A stretch of 64,000 nucleotides of DNA, from the NCBI RefSeq assembly GCF_027270315.1, contig NZ_CP114413.1, positions 3,410,001 to 3,474,000 on the forward strand. Reading direction: 5' to 3'. Under the pieces are notes generated by a model that saw nothing but the letters and a program-made list of their open reading frames with translations, searched no databases and was not told where the DNA came from. This document shows positions 1 to 8,794 of the stretch, in pieces; within the stretch, counting starts at the first letter, position 1; every line of letters starts with the position of its first letter. This DNA is from Streptomyces cinnabarinus (GTDB lineage Bacteria; Actinomycetota; Actinomycetes; Streptomycetales; Streptomycetaceae). The position numbers and the translations under genes are program-made.

Positions 1-1572
1 CTCGCCCCTGTCTCCCGGAAGTTCCTGGCCCGCGCCACCCTCGTCACCGCGGTGCTGTCGATCGCCGGTGCCCTGCTGGGGCTGGCCCGTGACCAGGCGC
101 TGGCCCGGCTGTTCGGGGCGGGCAGCGAGACGGACGCCTTCCTGGTCGCGTGGACCGTGCCGGAGTTCGCCTCGACCCTGCTGATCGAGGACGGCCTGGC
201 CTTCGCGCTGGTCCCGGCGTTCAGCCTGGCGCTGGCCCGCCGCGCCCAGGGCGCCCCCGGCGACCCGGTACGGGCGCTGGTCGCCGCCACCCTGCCCAAG
301 CTGACGCTCACCCTGATCGGCGCCGCCGCACTGGCCTTCGTCACCGCCCCCTACCTGGTCGAGGCCCTCGCGCCCGGTCTGCCCGACCCCGCCCTCGCCG
401 TCGACTGCACCCGGCTGACCACGACCTGCGTCCTGAGCTTCGGGCTCGCCGGGTACTTCAGCGCGGTCCTGCGGGCCCACCGGCGCTTCCTGGTACCGGC
501 CGCGATCTACGTGGCGTACAACACCGGCATCATCACGGCGATGTTCGTCCTCGGCGGGCGCTGGGGGGTGCGTTCGGCGGCGGTGGGTGTGGCGGTGGGC
601 GGCGCCCTGATGGTCGCTGTCCAACTGCCGTCCGTCCTCGGGAGGTTGCGCCGCAAGGCGGCCGCGGCGCAGGCGGAGTCGGCCCCCAGTGAGGGACAGG
701 CCGTGACCCTCGCGCTGGTCGGGACCGTGCTGCTGTTCGCGTTGTGCCGGCAGTCGCAGGTCCTCATCGAGCGCTTCCTCGCCTCCGGTCTGCCCGCCGG
801 GTCCATCTCGCACCTGAACTACGCGCAGAAGGTCGCCCAGATCCCGATGACGCTCTCGCTGATGCTGTGCACGGTCACCTTCCCGGTGGTGGCACGCGCG
901 ATGGCCGAGGGCGACACCGACCTGGCCCGCGCCCGGGTGGAGCGCGATCTGGCGCTGGCCGCCTGTGTGGTGCTGCTCGGCGCGTCCACGGTCATCGCCT
1001 GCGCCCCGCAGATCATCGAACTGCTCTTCCAGCGCGGCGCGTTCACCGAGCGGGACACCGCGGCCACGGCCGGGGTGATGCGCGTCTACGCCCTCGGACT
1101 GCTCGGCCAGACCCTGGTCGGCGCCCTGATCCGCTCCTATTTCTCGGCGGGCCGCCCCACCTGGTTCCCGCTCGCCACGATGGCCGTCGGCATCGTCGTC
1201 ACCACCTGGATCGGCGTGGCGACGGTGGGCCCCTGGGGCATGCACGGCATCGCCGCCGCCAACGCCGCCGGCATCACCGTCACCGCCGTCCTGCTCCTCG
1301 CCGGGATGCGCCGCCGCGCGGTCCCGGTGCGCACCCGGCGGGTGCTGCACGAACTGAGCAAGCCGGTCCGGGCCGCGGCGCTCGCGACCGTGGCCGGCGC
1401 CCTGGTCGCCGCCCGCCTCGACACCCCTCTGTCCGGTCTGGCCGCCGGGGCGGCCACCGTGACCGGCGTGTTCCTCCTGCTCGGCCTGGGCCTCGGTGCC
1501 CAGGGTCTGACCCCCGCACTGCACTCCGTACGCACCGTCACGCAAAGGCTCCGCCATGTCCGTTTCCGTTGA
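1..1572 (+). CDS. MurJ/MviN-family lipid-linked saccharide flippase, 5' end outside window
   Basis: The frame is open from base 1, so the start lies upstream; 523 residues are visible. The protein is a polytopic membrane protein with roughly a dozen hydrophobic helices, and its first visible helices carry a GLARDQALARLFG stretch like the N-terminal part of MurJ/MviN proteins (MOP superfamily). That family flips lipid-linked sugars across the membrane. The essential peptidoglycan MurJ of streptomycetes is normally encoded elsewhere. This copy overlaps a polysaccharide deacetylase by 17 bases and leads a run of glycan genes, so I infer a Wzx-like role: flipping the repeat unit of an exopolysaccharide. 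The substrate cannot be read from the sequence. Confidence 0.85.
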   Translation, partial: LAPVSRKFLARATLVTAVLSIAGALLGLARDQALARLFGAGSETDAFLVAWTVPEFASTLLIEDGLAFALVPAFSLALARRAQGAPGDPVRALVAATLPKLTLTLIGAAALAFVTAPYLVEALAPGLPDPALAVDCTRLTTTCVLSFGLAGYFSAVLRAHRRFLVPAAIYVAYNTGIITAMFVLGGRWGVRSAAVGVAVGGALMVAVQLPSVLGRLRRKAAAAQAESAPSEGQAVTLALVGTVLLFALCRQSQVLIERFLASGLPAGSISHLNYAQKVAQIPMTLSLMLCTVTFPVVARAMAEGDTDLARARVERDLALAACVVLLGASTVIACAPQIIELLFQRGAFTERDTAATAGVMRVYALGLLGQTLVGALIRSYFSAGRPTWFPLATMAVGIVVTTWIGVATVGPWGMHGIAAANAAGITVTAVLLLAGMRRRAVPVRTRRVLHELSKPVRAAALATVAGALVAARLDTPLSGLAAGAATVTGVFLLLGLGLGAQGLTPALHSVRTVTQRLRHVRFR

Positions 1573-2311
1573 CACCGGCCCGCGCCTCGGGCCCCGCCCA
1601 GGTCCGGTCCCGTGGGTGGCGATGTACCACTCCGTGGGTGACTGCTCGGACGACCCGTACCGGATCACCGTCACCCCCGAGCGCCTCGACGAACAGCTCG
1701 GCCGACTGCGCCGCCGCGGCCTCAGAGGCGTGTCCATGGCCGAACTGCTCGCCGCCCGCGCCCGGGGCGAGCGACGCGGTCTGGTCGGGCTCACCTTCGA
1801 CGACGGCTATGCCGACTTCCTCGACCACGCCCTGCCGGTGCTGCGCCGCCACGACTGCGGCGCCACCCTCTTCGTCCTGCCCGGCAGGCTCGGCGGTGAC
1901 AACGCCTGGGACCCGCTCGGCCCGCGCAAGCCCCTGCTGACCGCCGACGGCATCCGGCGGGCCGCCGAGGCCGGGGTGGAGATCGGTTCGCACGGACTGA
2001 CCCATGTGGACCTGACGAAGGCCGACGACGATCTGCTGCACACCGAGACGGCCGAAAGCAGAGCAGTGCTCTCGGAGTTGATCAGTGCTCCGGTCGACGG
2101 CTTCTGCTACCCGTACGGCACCGTGGACGCCCGCGCCGTCGCGGCGGTCCGCGCGGCCGGGTACACCTACGCCTGCGCCATCGACCCCGGCCCGCTCACC
2201 TCCCCGCACGCCCTCCCCCGCGTCCACGTCGGCCAGAACGACACCGCCGTACGCCTCTATCTCAAGCACCGGCTGCACCGCCTGCGCCGACGCCCCGTGG
2301 CGGGGCTGTGA
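1556..2311 (+). CDS. NodB-type polysaccharide deacetylase
   Basis: This 251-residue carbohydrate esterase 4 protein has the metal-binding NodB motif TFDDGYADF near residue 80 and a second motif SHGLTH near residue 145, which supplies the two metal-binding histidines. Family members remove N- or O-acetyl groups from glycans such as poly-GlcNAc or peptidoglycan. There is no obvious signal peptide, so it may act in the cytoplasm or be exported by another route. The ATG lies inside the end of the flippase gene, and the stop overlaps the next start, so it is translated as part of the exopolysaccharide operon. The acetylated substrate is unknown. Confidence 0.9.
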   Translation: MSVSVDTGPRLGPRPGPVPWVAMYHSVGDCSDDPYRITVTPERLDEQLGRLRRRGLRGVSMAELLAARARGERRGLVGLTFDDGYADFLDHALPVLRRHDCGATLFVLPGRLGGDNAWDPLGPRKPLLTADGIRRAAEAGVEIGSHGLTHVDLTKADDDLLHTETAESRAVLSELISAPVDGFCYPYGTVDARAVAAVRAAGYTYACAIDPGPLTSPHALPRVHVGQNDTAVRLYLKHRLHRLRRRPVAGL

Positions 2312-3456
2312 TGAAGGCGCTGCACATCATCACCGGCCTCGGCATCGGCGGTGCCGAGCAGCAACTGCGGCTGCTGCTCAAGCACCTGCCGGTCGACTGC
2401 GACGTCGTCACGCTCACCAACCCGGGCTCGGTCGCCGACGGCCTGGTCGCCGACGGGGTGCGGGTCACGCACCTCGGCATGGCGGGCAACCGCGACCTCG
2501 CCGCCCTGCCCCGCCTCACCCGCCTGATCCGGACCGGCGGCTACGACCTGGTCCACACCCACCTCTACCGCGCCTGCCTCTACGGGCGCCTCGCCGCCCG
2601 GATGGCCGGGGTCAGGGCGGTCGTCGCCACCGAGCACTCCCTCGGCGACTCGCAGATGGAGGGCCGCCGGCTCGGCGCGGGGGTGCGCGCCCTGTACCTG
2701 GCGGGCGAGCGGCTCGGCCGGATGACGGTGGCCGTCTCCCCGACCGTCGCCGACCGCCTGAAGCGCTGGGGCGTGCCCGCGCCCCGGATCGAGGTCGTCC
2801 CCAACGGCATCGATCTGGACCGCTTCCGTTTCGACCCGGGCCGGCGGCTGCGCACCCGCCGCCGCCTCGGCCTGCCCGAGGACGCCTACGTCATCGGCGG
2901 CATCGGCCGCCTCACCGCGGGCAAATCCTTCGGCACCCTCGTCCAGGCCCTCGCCCGGCTCCCCGACGACCACTGGCTGCTGCTGGTCGGCGGCGGCCCC
3001 GAGGAGAGCGTCCTCAGGCGCACCGCTCACGAGGCGGGCGTCGCCGACCGGGTCCTGTTCACCGGCGAACGCCCCTACGTCCCCGACGGCTCCCCGGGCC
3101 CCGACCTGCCCTCCCTCACCGCCGCCATGGACGTCTTCGCCTCACCGTCCCCGGAGGAGGCGTTCGGGCTCGCCGTCGTGGAGGCACTGGCCTGCGGACT
3201 CCCCGTGCTCTACGCCTCCTGCCCCGCCGTCGAGGACCTCCCCGCGCACTCCGCGCCGGGCGCCCGCCGGATCCGGGGCGGCCCCGAGGAGTTCGCCCGC
3301 GCCATCGCCGCCACCCGCGCCGCGGACCCCCGCCCGCGCACCACGCCCGAGGCCGCCCTGCACTACGGCATCACCCGCAGCGCCGGCCGCCTGATGGATG
3401 TGTACGCCGCCGTCACCGTCCCGTCACCGTCACCCCGGAAGGTCAGCTCCTCATGA
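2308..3456 (+). CDS. GT4-family glycosyltransferase
   Basis: This 382-residue protein has the GT-B fold of retaining family 4 glycosyltransferases. The N-terminal Rossmann domain opens with GLGIGGAEQQ. The linker carries VVPNGIDLDRF, and the C-terminal domain has the EX7E nucleotide-sugar motif (EEAFGLAVVEALACG). Such enzymes transfer a sugar from NDP-sugar to a lipid-linked acceptor on the cytoplasmic face. It starts at an ATGA overlap with the deacetylase and ends at another with the Wzz-like gene, so it is one cistron of the exopolysaccharide operon. Donor and acceptor cannot be assigned. Confidence 0.92.
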   Translation: MMKALHIITGLGIGGAEQQLRLLLKHLPVDCDVVTLTNPGSVADGLVADGVRVTHLGMAGNRDLAALPRLTRLIRTGGYDLVHTHLYRACLYGRLAARMAGVRAVVATEHSLGDSQMEGRRLGAGVRALYLAGERLGRMTVAVSPTVADRLKRWGVPAPRIEVVPNGIDLDRFRFDPGRRLRTRRRLGLPEDAYVIGGIGRLTAGKSFGTLVQALARLPDDHWLLLVGGGPEESVLRRTAHEAGVADRVLFTGERPYVPDGSPGPDLPSLTAAMDVFASPSPEEAFGLAVVEALACGLPVLYASCPAVEDLPAHSAPGARRIRGGPEEFARAIAATRAADPRPRTTPEAALHYGITRSAGRLMDVYAAVTVPSPSPRKVSSS

Positions 3457-4106
3457 CCGAGAACCCCACCGGACCACGCCACGCGACCACCCCCCTGGCC
3501 CGTGCCAAGGCCCTGCCGCCCTGGTCCCTGATCGCGGCCGGCGCCCTGGCCGGCGGACTCCTCGGCGGCGCCTACGGCCTGCTCCAGCCGCCGGCCTACA
3601 CGGCCACCAGCTATGTCGTCGCGGTACCGAACGAGAAGTCCGACCCGACGTCCGCGCTCGGCTTCGCCCAGGCCTACGGCCGGGTCGCCACCCAGCTCGC
3701 GGTGCTCGGGGACGCCCAGGTGTGGGCGGGCGTACCGGTGTCGACGCTGCAGGAGAACGTGCGGACCGCGACCTCCCCGGACGCGCCGATGGTCGCCGTC
3801 ACCGCCACCTCCTCGCGCGCCGACCTCGCCGCCGACATGGCCAACGCCGTCGCCCGCGCCCTGACCCGGCACGCGTCCGACGCCGAGCAGTCCACCCATG
3901 TGGAACTCCAGCAGTTCGCCCGGGCCACCGAACCCACCGAGCCCTCCTCCGCCTCCCCCACGGTCACCGGCCTGGTCGGCGCGAGCGCGGGCGGTCTGCT
4001 CGGCGGTCTGATGCTGCTGGTCCGGCCCCGCCGGGCCGCCGACGGCCGGGGCCGCCCCGCGGTGCCGGGACCGGCCCCCGCCGCCGACGTCCACGGGCAG
4101 CTGTGA
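3453..4106 (+). CDS. Wzz-like chain-length/export protein
   Basis: This 217-residue protein has a transmembrane helix near residues 25-45, an extracytoplasmic alpha/beta segment, and a second helix near residues 170-190 followed by a basic, proline-rich tail. This is the two-helix architecture of polysaccharide co-polymerases (Wzz/capsular polysaccharide biosynthesis proteins), which set chain length and help couple polymerisation to export. There is no tyrosine-kinase Walker motif in the tail, so it is the membrane half only. The ATG overlaps the glycosyltransferase stop as ATGA, and its own stop overlaps the following GTG. The start was chosen because it gives the coupled overlap and a short hydrophilic N-terminus before the first helix. 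Confidence 0.8.
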   Translation: MTENPTGPRHATTPLARAKALPPWSLIAAGALAGGLLGGAYGLLQPPAYTATSYVVAVPNEKSDPTSALGFAQAYGRVATQLAVLGDAQVWAGVPVSTLQENVRTATSPDAPMVAVTATSSRADLAADMANAVARALTRHASDAEQSTHVELQQFARATEPTEPSSASPTVTGLVGASAGGLLGGLMLLVRPRRAADGRGRPAVPGPAPAADVHGQL

Positions 4107-5197
4107 CCTACGCGACGGAACTCGTCACCGACGAGGACGCCTTCGCCGCCCTCTCCCCCGACTGGGCGCGGCTGTACAGCGGCTGCGCCACCGCGACCCC
4201 CTTCCAGAGCCACCCCTGGCTGCACTCCTGGTGGCGGTCGTACGGCGCGCCCGGACAGCTGCGCCTCGTCCTGGCCCGCGACGGCCGGGGCGAACTCGTC
4301 GCCGCCGCCCCCCTGATGCGGGTACGCCGACCGGTCCCCTCCCTGGTGCCGCTCGGCGGCGCGATCTCCGACTACGGCGATGTCCTGCTGGCCGACGAGC
4401 GGGGCGAGGCGGCGGTGGCCGCGCTCACCGCGGGCCTCGCGGCGGCCGCCCGCACCGCGCTGATCGATCTGCGCGAGGTCCGTCCGGGCAGCGCCGCCGA
4501 ACAGGTCTACGACCGCTGGCCGGGCCCACGCCGCGGGGTGCCCGACTCGCTGTGCCTGGAGCTGCCCGCGGCCCCGCTGCCCGAGCTGATCGCCCGGCTG
4601 CCGTCCGCCAAGGCCCAGCAGCGGGTGCGCGCCAAACTGCGCAAGCTCACCGCCCTCGGCATCGAACGGCACGTCGTCGCGCCGGACGAGGTCGACAAGG
4701 CGCTGCGGCGGCTGCTGGAACTGCACCGGCTCCAGTGGCAGGGACGGAAGGTGACCTCCGAGCATCTGCGCCCCCGCTTCGGCGAGCACCTGGTGCGCTC
4801 GGTCGGGCCGATGGTGGCCTCCGGGGACGCGGTCGTCACCGAGTTCCGGCTGGCCGACGACGTGGTCGCCGTCGACCTGACCCTGCGCTCCCGCCACCTG
4901 ACGGGCGGCTATCTGTACGGCGCCCATCCGTGTCTCAGGGAACGCAAGGCGGACGTGGCGGTGATGCTGCTCGACGCGTGCGCCGAGCGCGCCCGGGGCA
5001 CGCTGAGCCTGCTGCGCGGGAACGAGCCGTACAAGCAGCACTGGCGGCCCGAACCGGTGGCGAACCGGCGGCTGCTGCTGGCCCGTCGGCGCACCGCCCC
5101 GCTGCTGGCGGCCGCGGTGTGCCAGGCGGACGCCCGGCGCTGCGGCAAGGAGCTGGTGCGCCGCTGGAAGGAGCGCGACCGTGGCGACAGGCCCTGA
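4103..5197 (+). CDS. CelD/BioF2-like GNAT (FemAB-type) acyltransferase
   Basis: This 364-residue soluble protein resembles the GNAT acetyltransferase-6 (BioF2/CelD) family, which is structurally related to FemAB aminoacyl transferases. These enzymes occur in cellulose and exopolysaccharide clusters and are thought to acylate or aminoacylate the polymer or its precursor. The recognisable core lies near residues 150-310, with AKAQQRVRAKLRKL followed by a long acyltransferase-like C-terminal half. Translation starts at a GTG sharing bases with the Wzz-like stop (GTGA overlap). It is the last rightward gene of the operon; the next gene is convergent 22 bases away. The acyl donor is not evident. 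Confidence 0.8.
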   Translation: MTYATELVTDEDAFAALSPDWARLYSGCATATPFQSHPWLHSWWRSYGAPGQLRLVLARDGRGELVAAAPLMRVRRPVPSLVPLGGAISDYGDVLLADERGEAAVAALTAGLAAAARTALIDLREVRPGSAAEQVYDRWPGPRRGVPDSLCLELPAAPLPELIARLPSAKAQQRVRAKLRKLTALGIERHVVAPDEVDKALRRLLELHRLQWQGRKVTSEHLRPRFGEHLVRSVGPMVASGDAVVTEFRLADDVVAVDLTLRSRHLTGGYLYGAHPCLRERKADVAVMLLDACAERARGTLSLLRGNEPYKQHWRPEPVANRRLLLARRRTAPLLAAAVCQADARRCGKELVRRWKERDRGDRP

Positions 5198-5219
5198 CGG
5201 ACCTGCCGCCACCAGGGGC

Positions 5220-6407
5220 TCACCAGTTGCGCGAGTACCAGTCGAAGCGCAGGCACAGCTTCCCGCCGAGCCAGTACTCCACCCAGTCGCCGAGATCCAG
5301 CGGGGAACAGTTCGGCGGCGTGGTCGGCTCCACCGGCGTCGGGGTGGGCGAGGGCTCCGGCTCGTCGGTACGGCCGAACAGCACCGAGCGGTAGACCTCG
5401 CTCGACCTCGGGTTGTCCTCGCACTGCCACACGCCGTGCGGACAGTAGTCGGTCAGCGTGTTGTACAGCGGCTTGTGCTCATCCATCCAGGCGAGCATCC
5501 GCCGCATGTACTCGGCGTTGTCACCATTGCGGAAGAGTCCCCATTCGGGATAGGAAATGGGCTTGCCGTGCGCTTTGGCGAAGTCCACGTGTTCCTGAAG
5601 TCCGTAGGGCTCTTTCACCTGTTCGTCGAACGACATTCCACGCGGTTGGTCGTACGAGTCCATTCCGATGATGTCGACCGTGTCGTCCCCCGGATAGCAC
5701 TGCGTCCAGGGAATGGCGTCCCTGCCCCGGGTCGGGGTGAAGTCGAAGCGGAATTCCTGGCCCGGCACCGAACGCATGGTGGTGACGATCCTGTTCCAGT
5801 ACTTCTTCCAGGCCTGCGGGTCGGGGCCGCAGCGATGGGTGTACGTGATGCCGTTCATCTCCCAGCCGGGCACGATCACCGTGTCCGGCACCTTCAGCGC
5901 CACCAGGCGTTCGGCCAGACGGCGGAAGTGGTGATCGAAGACACCGGCCGCGCCCTGCCGCAGCAGCAGCCGGACGTGGGCGTCGGAGACCCGCTCCTCG
6001 TTGCGCTCCAGCATGGGGACGTTGAGGACGAACATCCGGTCGGCCCGCTCCCGCCGCCAGTTCGCCCAGCTCTCCAGGAAGTCCGGGGCGCCCTCGATGT
6101 TGCTCCACCGGTCGCCCGGCAGATAGGTGTGGCCGACCCGCAGCTCGGCGCCGCCCAGCCAGCGGCTGAGCTCGGCGATCCGGGCGACGCCCCGGGAGCC
6201 GTAGTCGAGGTAGGCGCCGAAGGCGGGGACGTCCTTCTTCGGTTCGACGGCCGCGGTGGGTGCCGGAGCGGGCGGATCGGCGGATCGTGCCGCCCCCGCG
6301 CCCGCGGCGAATCCAGGACCGGACGCCAGGGCGGCGGACGCGACGACCGTCGCCGCGACACACGCCAGCCGCCGGCGGGACCGGCCCGGTCGCTGCTGTG
6401 GGGCCAT
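5220..6407 (-). CDS. Secreted glycoside hydrolase family 26 (beta-mannanase-like)
   Basis: This 395-residue protein has a basic, hydrophobic signal sequence (residues about 10-40) and a proline/alanine-rich linker. The catalytic domain carries the GH26 acid/base in PGWEMNG (Glu183) and the nucleophile in SYPEWGLF (Glu288). GH26 enzymes hydrolyse beta-1,4-mannan or related glucans outside the cell. After a PSPTPTPVEPTTPP linker there is a short C-terminal module with two cysteines (367, 385) and several tryptophans, possibly carbohydrate-binding. I chose the ATG at 6407 because GGAG lies five bases ahead; an upstream in-frame GTG at 6452 lacks a good ribosome site. It probably trims the polymer made by the neighbouring cluster. 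Confidence 0.9.
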   Translation of the reverse strand: MAPQQRPGRSRRRLACVAATVVASAALASGPGFAAGAGAARSADPPAPAPTAAVEPKKDVPAFGAYLDYGSRGVARIAELSRWLGGAELRVGHTYLPGDRWSNIEGAPDFLESWANWRRERADRMFVLNVPMLERNEERVSDAHVRLLLRQGAAGVFDHHFRRLAERLVALKVPDTVIVPGWEMNGITYTHRCGPDPQAWKKYWNRIVTTMRSVPGQEFRFDFTPTRGRDAIPWTQCYPGDDTVDIIGMDSYDQPRGMSFDEQVKEPYGLQEHVDFAKAHGKPISYPEWGLFRNGDNAEYMRRMLAWMDEHKPLYNTLTDYCPHGVWQCEDNPRSSEVYRSVLFGRTDEPEPSPTPTPVEPTTPPNCSPLDLGDWVEYWLGGKLCLRFDWYSRNW

Positions 6408-6444
6408 GCCTGCTCCATTCTCCGCACTCGCGGGATCACCTCTT

Positions 6445-6457
6445 ACTGACACTCAGT
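6445..6457. promoter_or_regulatory. Perfect ACTGA-N3-TCAGT palindrome, candidate TetR-type operator
   Basis: The 13-base site ACTGACACTCAGT lies between the divergent GH26 and ATP-grasp genes, 38 bases before the GH26 start and about 80 before the ATP-grasp start. Short odd palindromes of this form are typical of TetR-family operators, but no regulator gene is adjacent. It could control either gene or both. Confidence 0.35.
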
Positions 6458-6533
6458 CATATGAACAGGAATTACGCCACCGCCGTTACGGCTTTCGAGT
6501 GCCCCCGCTCGCCCGACCGAAGGAATTGAATCC

Positions 6534-7799
6534 GTGTCGCTTTTCGACACCCGGGTCCCCGCCGTGCTGCTGCGGATCGACCGGAATCCCTTTCACCACG
6601 GAACGCTCGGCGCGGTGCGCTCGCTGGGCCGGGCGGGCGTGTCCGTGCATGTGGTCGCCGACTGCACGGCGTCCCCCGTACGCGCCTCGCGTTTCGTCAC
6701 GCAGCTCCACCCGCCGCCACCGCCCGGCGCCACCCCGGCCGAGGTCGCGGTGGTGCTGCGCCGGGTGGCCGCCCGGATCGCCCGGCCGGCCGTGCTGATC
6801 CCGATGGACGACGCGGGCGCGGTCGCCGTGAACCGGCTGCGCGAGGAGCTGTCCCCCGCCTATCTGCTGCCGCAGCAGCCCGGTTCACTGGCCGAGCGGG
6901 TGGCCGACAAGGCCGAACTGGCCGGCCTGTGCGCGGCGGCGGCGGTACCGCACCCGCGGACGGTCGTCCCGGTGAGCGCGGCCGAGGCCGCCGCGGCGGC
7001 CTGGCGTCTCGGCCTGCCGGTGGTGGCGAAGTGGAGCCGCCCCTGGCTGCTGCCGCCCGGCAGCGGACTGCGCAGCACGACGGTGCTCCGCTCGGCCCAG
7101 CAGGCCGGGGAGTTGTACGCCCGCTCGGCGGAGGCGGGCAGCCGACTGCTCCTCCAGGCCTATCTGCCACCGGGCCCGGACCTGGACTGGTTCTTCCACG
7201 GGTACGCCGACCGCGCGGGCACCCTCCGCGCGGGCGGCTCCGGAGTGAAGCACCTGTCCTGGCCCCGGGGCGCGGGCCTGACGGCGGCGGGCCGCTGGAC
7301 CCCCGACCCCCAGGTACGGGCGCTGGCGGAGGGCCTGGTCTCCGGGCTCGGCTACCGCGGCATCCTCGACCTCGACTTCCGCCGCTGCGGCACGACGGGC
7401 CGGTACCACCTGCTGGACTTCAACCCGCGCCCCGGCGCCCAGTTCCGGCTCTTCACGGACACCGCGGACCTGGACGTCGTACGGGCCCTGCACCTGGATC
7501 TGACCCACCGTCCGCTGCCGGCGGGGGCCGAGCGACCCGGCCGGCTGTTCGTGGTGGAGAGCTACGCGCCACTGACCGCGCTGCGCCCGGTGCGGGCGGG
7601 CCGCGAGGCGGCCTGGTACGCCAGGGACGACCGCAAGCCCGGCTGGGCGATGTGGGCACTGTGGACGCGGCACGCGTCCCGCCGCGTCCTGTCCCGGCTG
7701 CGCCGCCTGTTCAGCCGCTCCGCCGCCCCGGCCGACGCCCGGGTGGTCCGCCAGCTGCCCCCACGGGTGACCGACGACGAGAAGGCGAACACCCGCTGA
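6534..7799 (+). CDS. ATP-grasp domain enzyme of the exopolysaccharide locus
   Basis: This 421-residue cytoplasmic protein has an N-terminal Rossmann-like region, a central ATP-grasp core (VVAKWSRPWLLPPGSG with the ATP-contacting lysine, then an acidic metal-binding segment ILDLDF and LLDFNPRPG) and a basic C-terminal tail. ATP-grasp enzymes ligate a carboxylate to an amine or thiol through an acyl-phosphate. The likely start is GTG at 6534. The arrangement resembles carbamoyl-phosphate-synthase-like ATP-grasp proteins found in surface-polysaccharide clusters, where they may attach an amino acid or similar group to a sugar. It is divergent from the GH26 gene and convergent with the chaplin gene. 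The substrate is unknown. Confidence 0.8.
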   Translation: MSLFDTRVPAVLLRIDRNPFHHGTLGAVRSLGRAGVSVHVVADCTASPVRASRFVTQLHPPPPPGATPAEVAVVLRRVAARIARPAVLIPMDDAGAVAVNRLREELSPAYLLPQQPGSLAERVADKAELAGLCAAAAVPHPRTVVPVSAAEAAAAAWRLGLPVVAKWSRPWLLPPGSGLRSTTVLRSAQQAGELYARSAEAGSRLLLQAYLPPGPDLDWFFHGYADRAGTLRAGGSGVKHLSWPRGAGLTAAGRWTPDPQVRALAEGLVSGLGYRGILDLDFRRCGTTGRYHLLDFNPRPGAQFRLFTDTADLDVVRALHLDLTHRPLPAGAERPGRLFVVESYAPLTALRPVRAGREAAWYARDDRKPGWAMWALWTRHASRRVLSRLRRLFSRSAAPADARVVRQLPPRVTDDEKANTR

Positions 7800-7833
7800 C
7801 CCACGACCCGCAGTGGTGCCGCTCCGGAAAACG

Positions 7834-7872
7834 GCGAAGGTGCCGGACGCTGTGGACGTCCGGCACCTTCGC
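7834..7872. terminator. Bidirectional terminator between ATP-grasp and chaplin genes
   Basis: A perfect 16-base-pair stem (7834-7849 with 7857-7872) closes on a 7-base loop. It stands between two convergent genes, and its right arm ends six bases before the chaplin stop codon. Confidence 0.85.
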
Positions 7873-7877
7873 TCGGT

Positions 7878-8687
7878 TCACCGACGGGACGCGGCCCGGC
7901 CTCGTCGGTACAGCACGGCCCCGGCCACGATCAGCGCGGCACTGGCACCGGACGCGGCCAGCGTGGCCTCTCCGGCACCGGTGTCGGCCATCTGCGGCGG
8001 CGGCCCGTGGTGCCCCGGGGGAGCCGGGGGCGTTGTCGTCGGCGGCGTCGTGGGAGGCGTCGTCGGCGGCTTGGTGGGCGGCTTCGTCGTCGGCGGCGTC
8101 GTCGGCGGCTTCGTGGGCGGCTTCGTCGTCGGGGGCTTGGTCGGCGGGGTGTCGCCGTAGCCGCCGTCCGACGAGTCCTCGTGACCGCCGCAGTCGTTGC
8201 CGAACGCGGGGTTCAGCCCGCTGATCACGTCGCCGGTGTTCCCGCACAGCTGCACCGGGGCCTCGACCGGAACGTGCACCCCGTTCCCGCTCCCGACACC
8301 GGGCGAGCCCTCGCTCTTCCCGTGCGCCGAGCTGCCGGACGCGTGATGGTCGCCGTGGTCCCGGCCTCGGTCCTGGTCACGGTCCTCGTCGTGGTCCTGG
8401 TCGTGGTCCTCGTCGAAGTGGTGGCCGCCGTACCGATCCGCGTCCCCGGCCGTGGCGCAGTCGTTGCCGAAGGACGGGTTGAGCGCCGAGGCCGCGTCGA
8501 CGGTGTTGCCGCAGGCGTTGACCGGAACGTCGACCGGCGCCGACACGTCGTTGCCGGACAGCAGACCGGGCGAATCCTTCGCGGTCCCGTTCGCGCTCGT
8601 GTCGGCGAGGGCGGGAGCGCCGCAGAGGGACAGAATGCTTGTCGCGGCCGCGGCCGCGACCATTCCCCTACTCAGGGTCTGTCGCAA
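7878..8687 (-). CDS. chpA: Long cell-wall-anchored chaplin (ChpA/B/C type)
   Basis: This 269-residue protein has a signal peptide (residues 1-29) and two chaplin repeats (about 35-77 and 126-166), each with the paired cysteines of the family (59/77 and 148/166). Between them is a linker very rich in Asp and His (85-115). A Pro/Thr/Lys stalk (180-232) leads to a sorting signal MADTG at 233-237, a hydrophobic helix and an RRGR tail. Long chaplins are linked to peptidoglycan by class E sortases and nucleate amyloid fibres on aerial hyphae. Translation probably starts at TTG (8687), nine bases after AGGAAG; the in-frame ATG at 8663 would cut the basic N-region. The symbol rests on its position beside the short chaplin and rodlins. 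Confidence 0.88.
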   Translation of the reverse strand: MRQTLSRGMVAAAAATSILSLCGAPALADTSANGTAKDSPGLLSGNDVSAPVDVPVNACGNTVDAASALNPSFGNDCATAGDADRYGGHHFDEDHDQDHDEDRDQDRGRDHGDHHASGSSAHGKSEGSPGVGSGNGVHVPVEAPVQLCGNTGDVISGLNPAFGNDCGGHEDSSDGGYGDTPPTKPPTTKPPTKPPTTPPTTKPPTKPPTTPPTTPPTTTPPAPPGHHGPPPQMADTGAGEATLAASGASAALIVAGAVLYRRGRAASRR

Positions 8688-8794
8688 TCTCGTTGTCTTC
8701 CTGCTGGTAGAAGTGGGAGAAGCCGGCCTCGGAACGGGGAGAAGGTGTCCAAGGCCGGCCGTGACACAAGCCGAGCGGCTGGTGCGTTGAGTCG

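Noticed and set aside
744..1940. Long open frames in other phases across the flippase, glycosyltransferase and Wzz-like genes
   Set aside because: They are Arg/Pro/Gly-rich shadows caused by high GC content; the real genes have overlapping coupled starts and recognised motifs.
5181..6449. Rightward open frame antisense to the GH26 gene
   Set aside because: It lacks any family motif, while the minus strand has signal peptide, both GH26 catalytic glutamates and a ribosome site.
8000..8160. Repeat DNA as a mobile element within the long chaplin
   Set aside because: It encodes the Pro/Thr/Lys stalk in frame and is ordinary low-complexity wall-spanning sequence.
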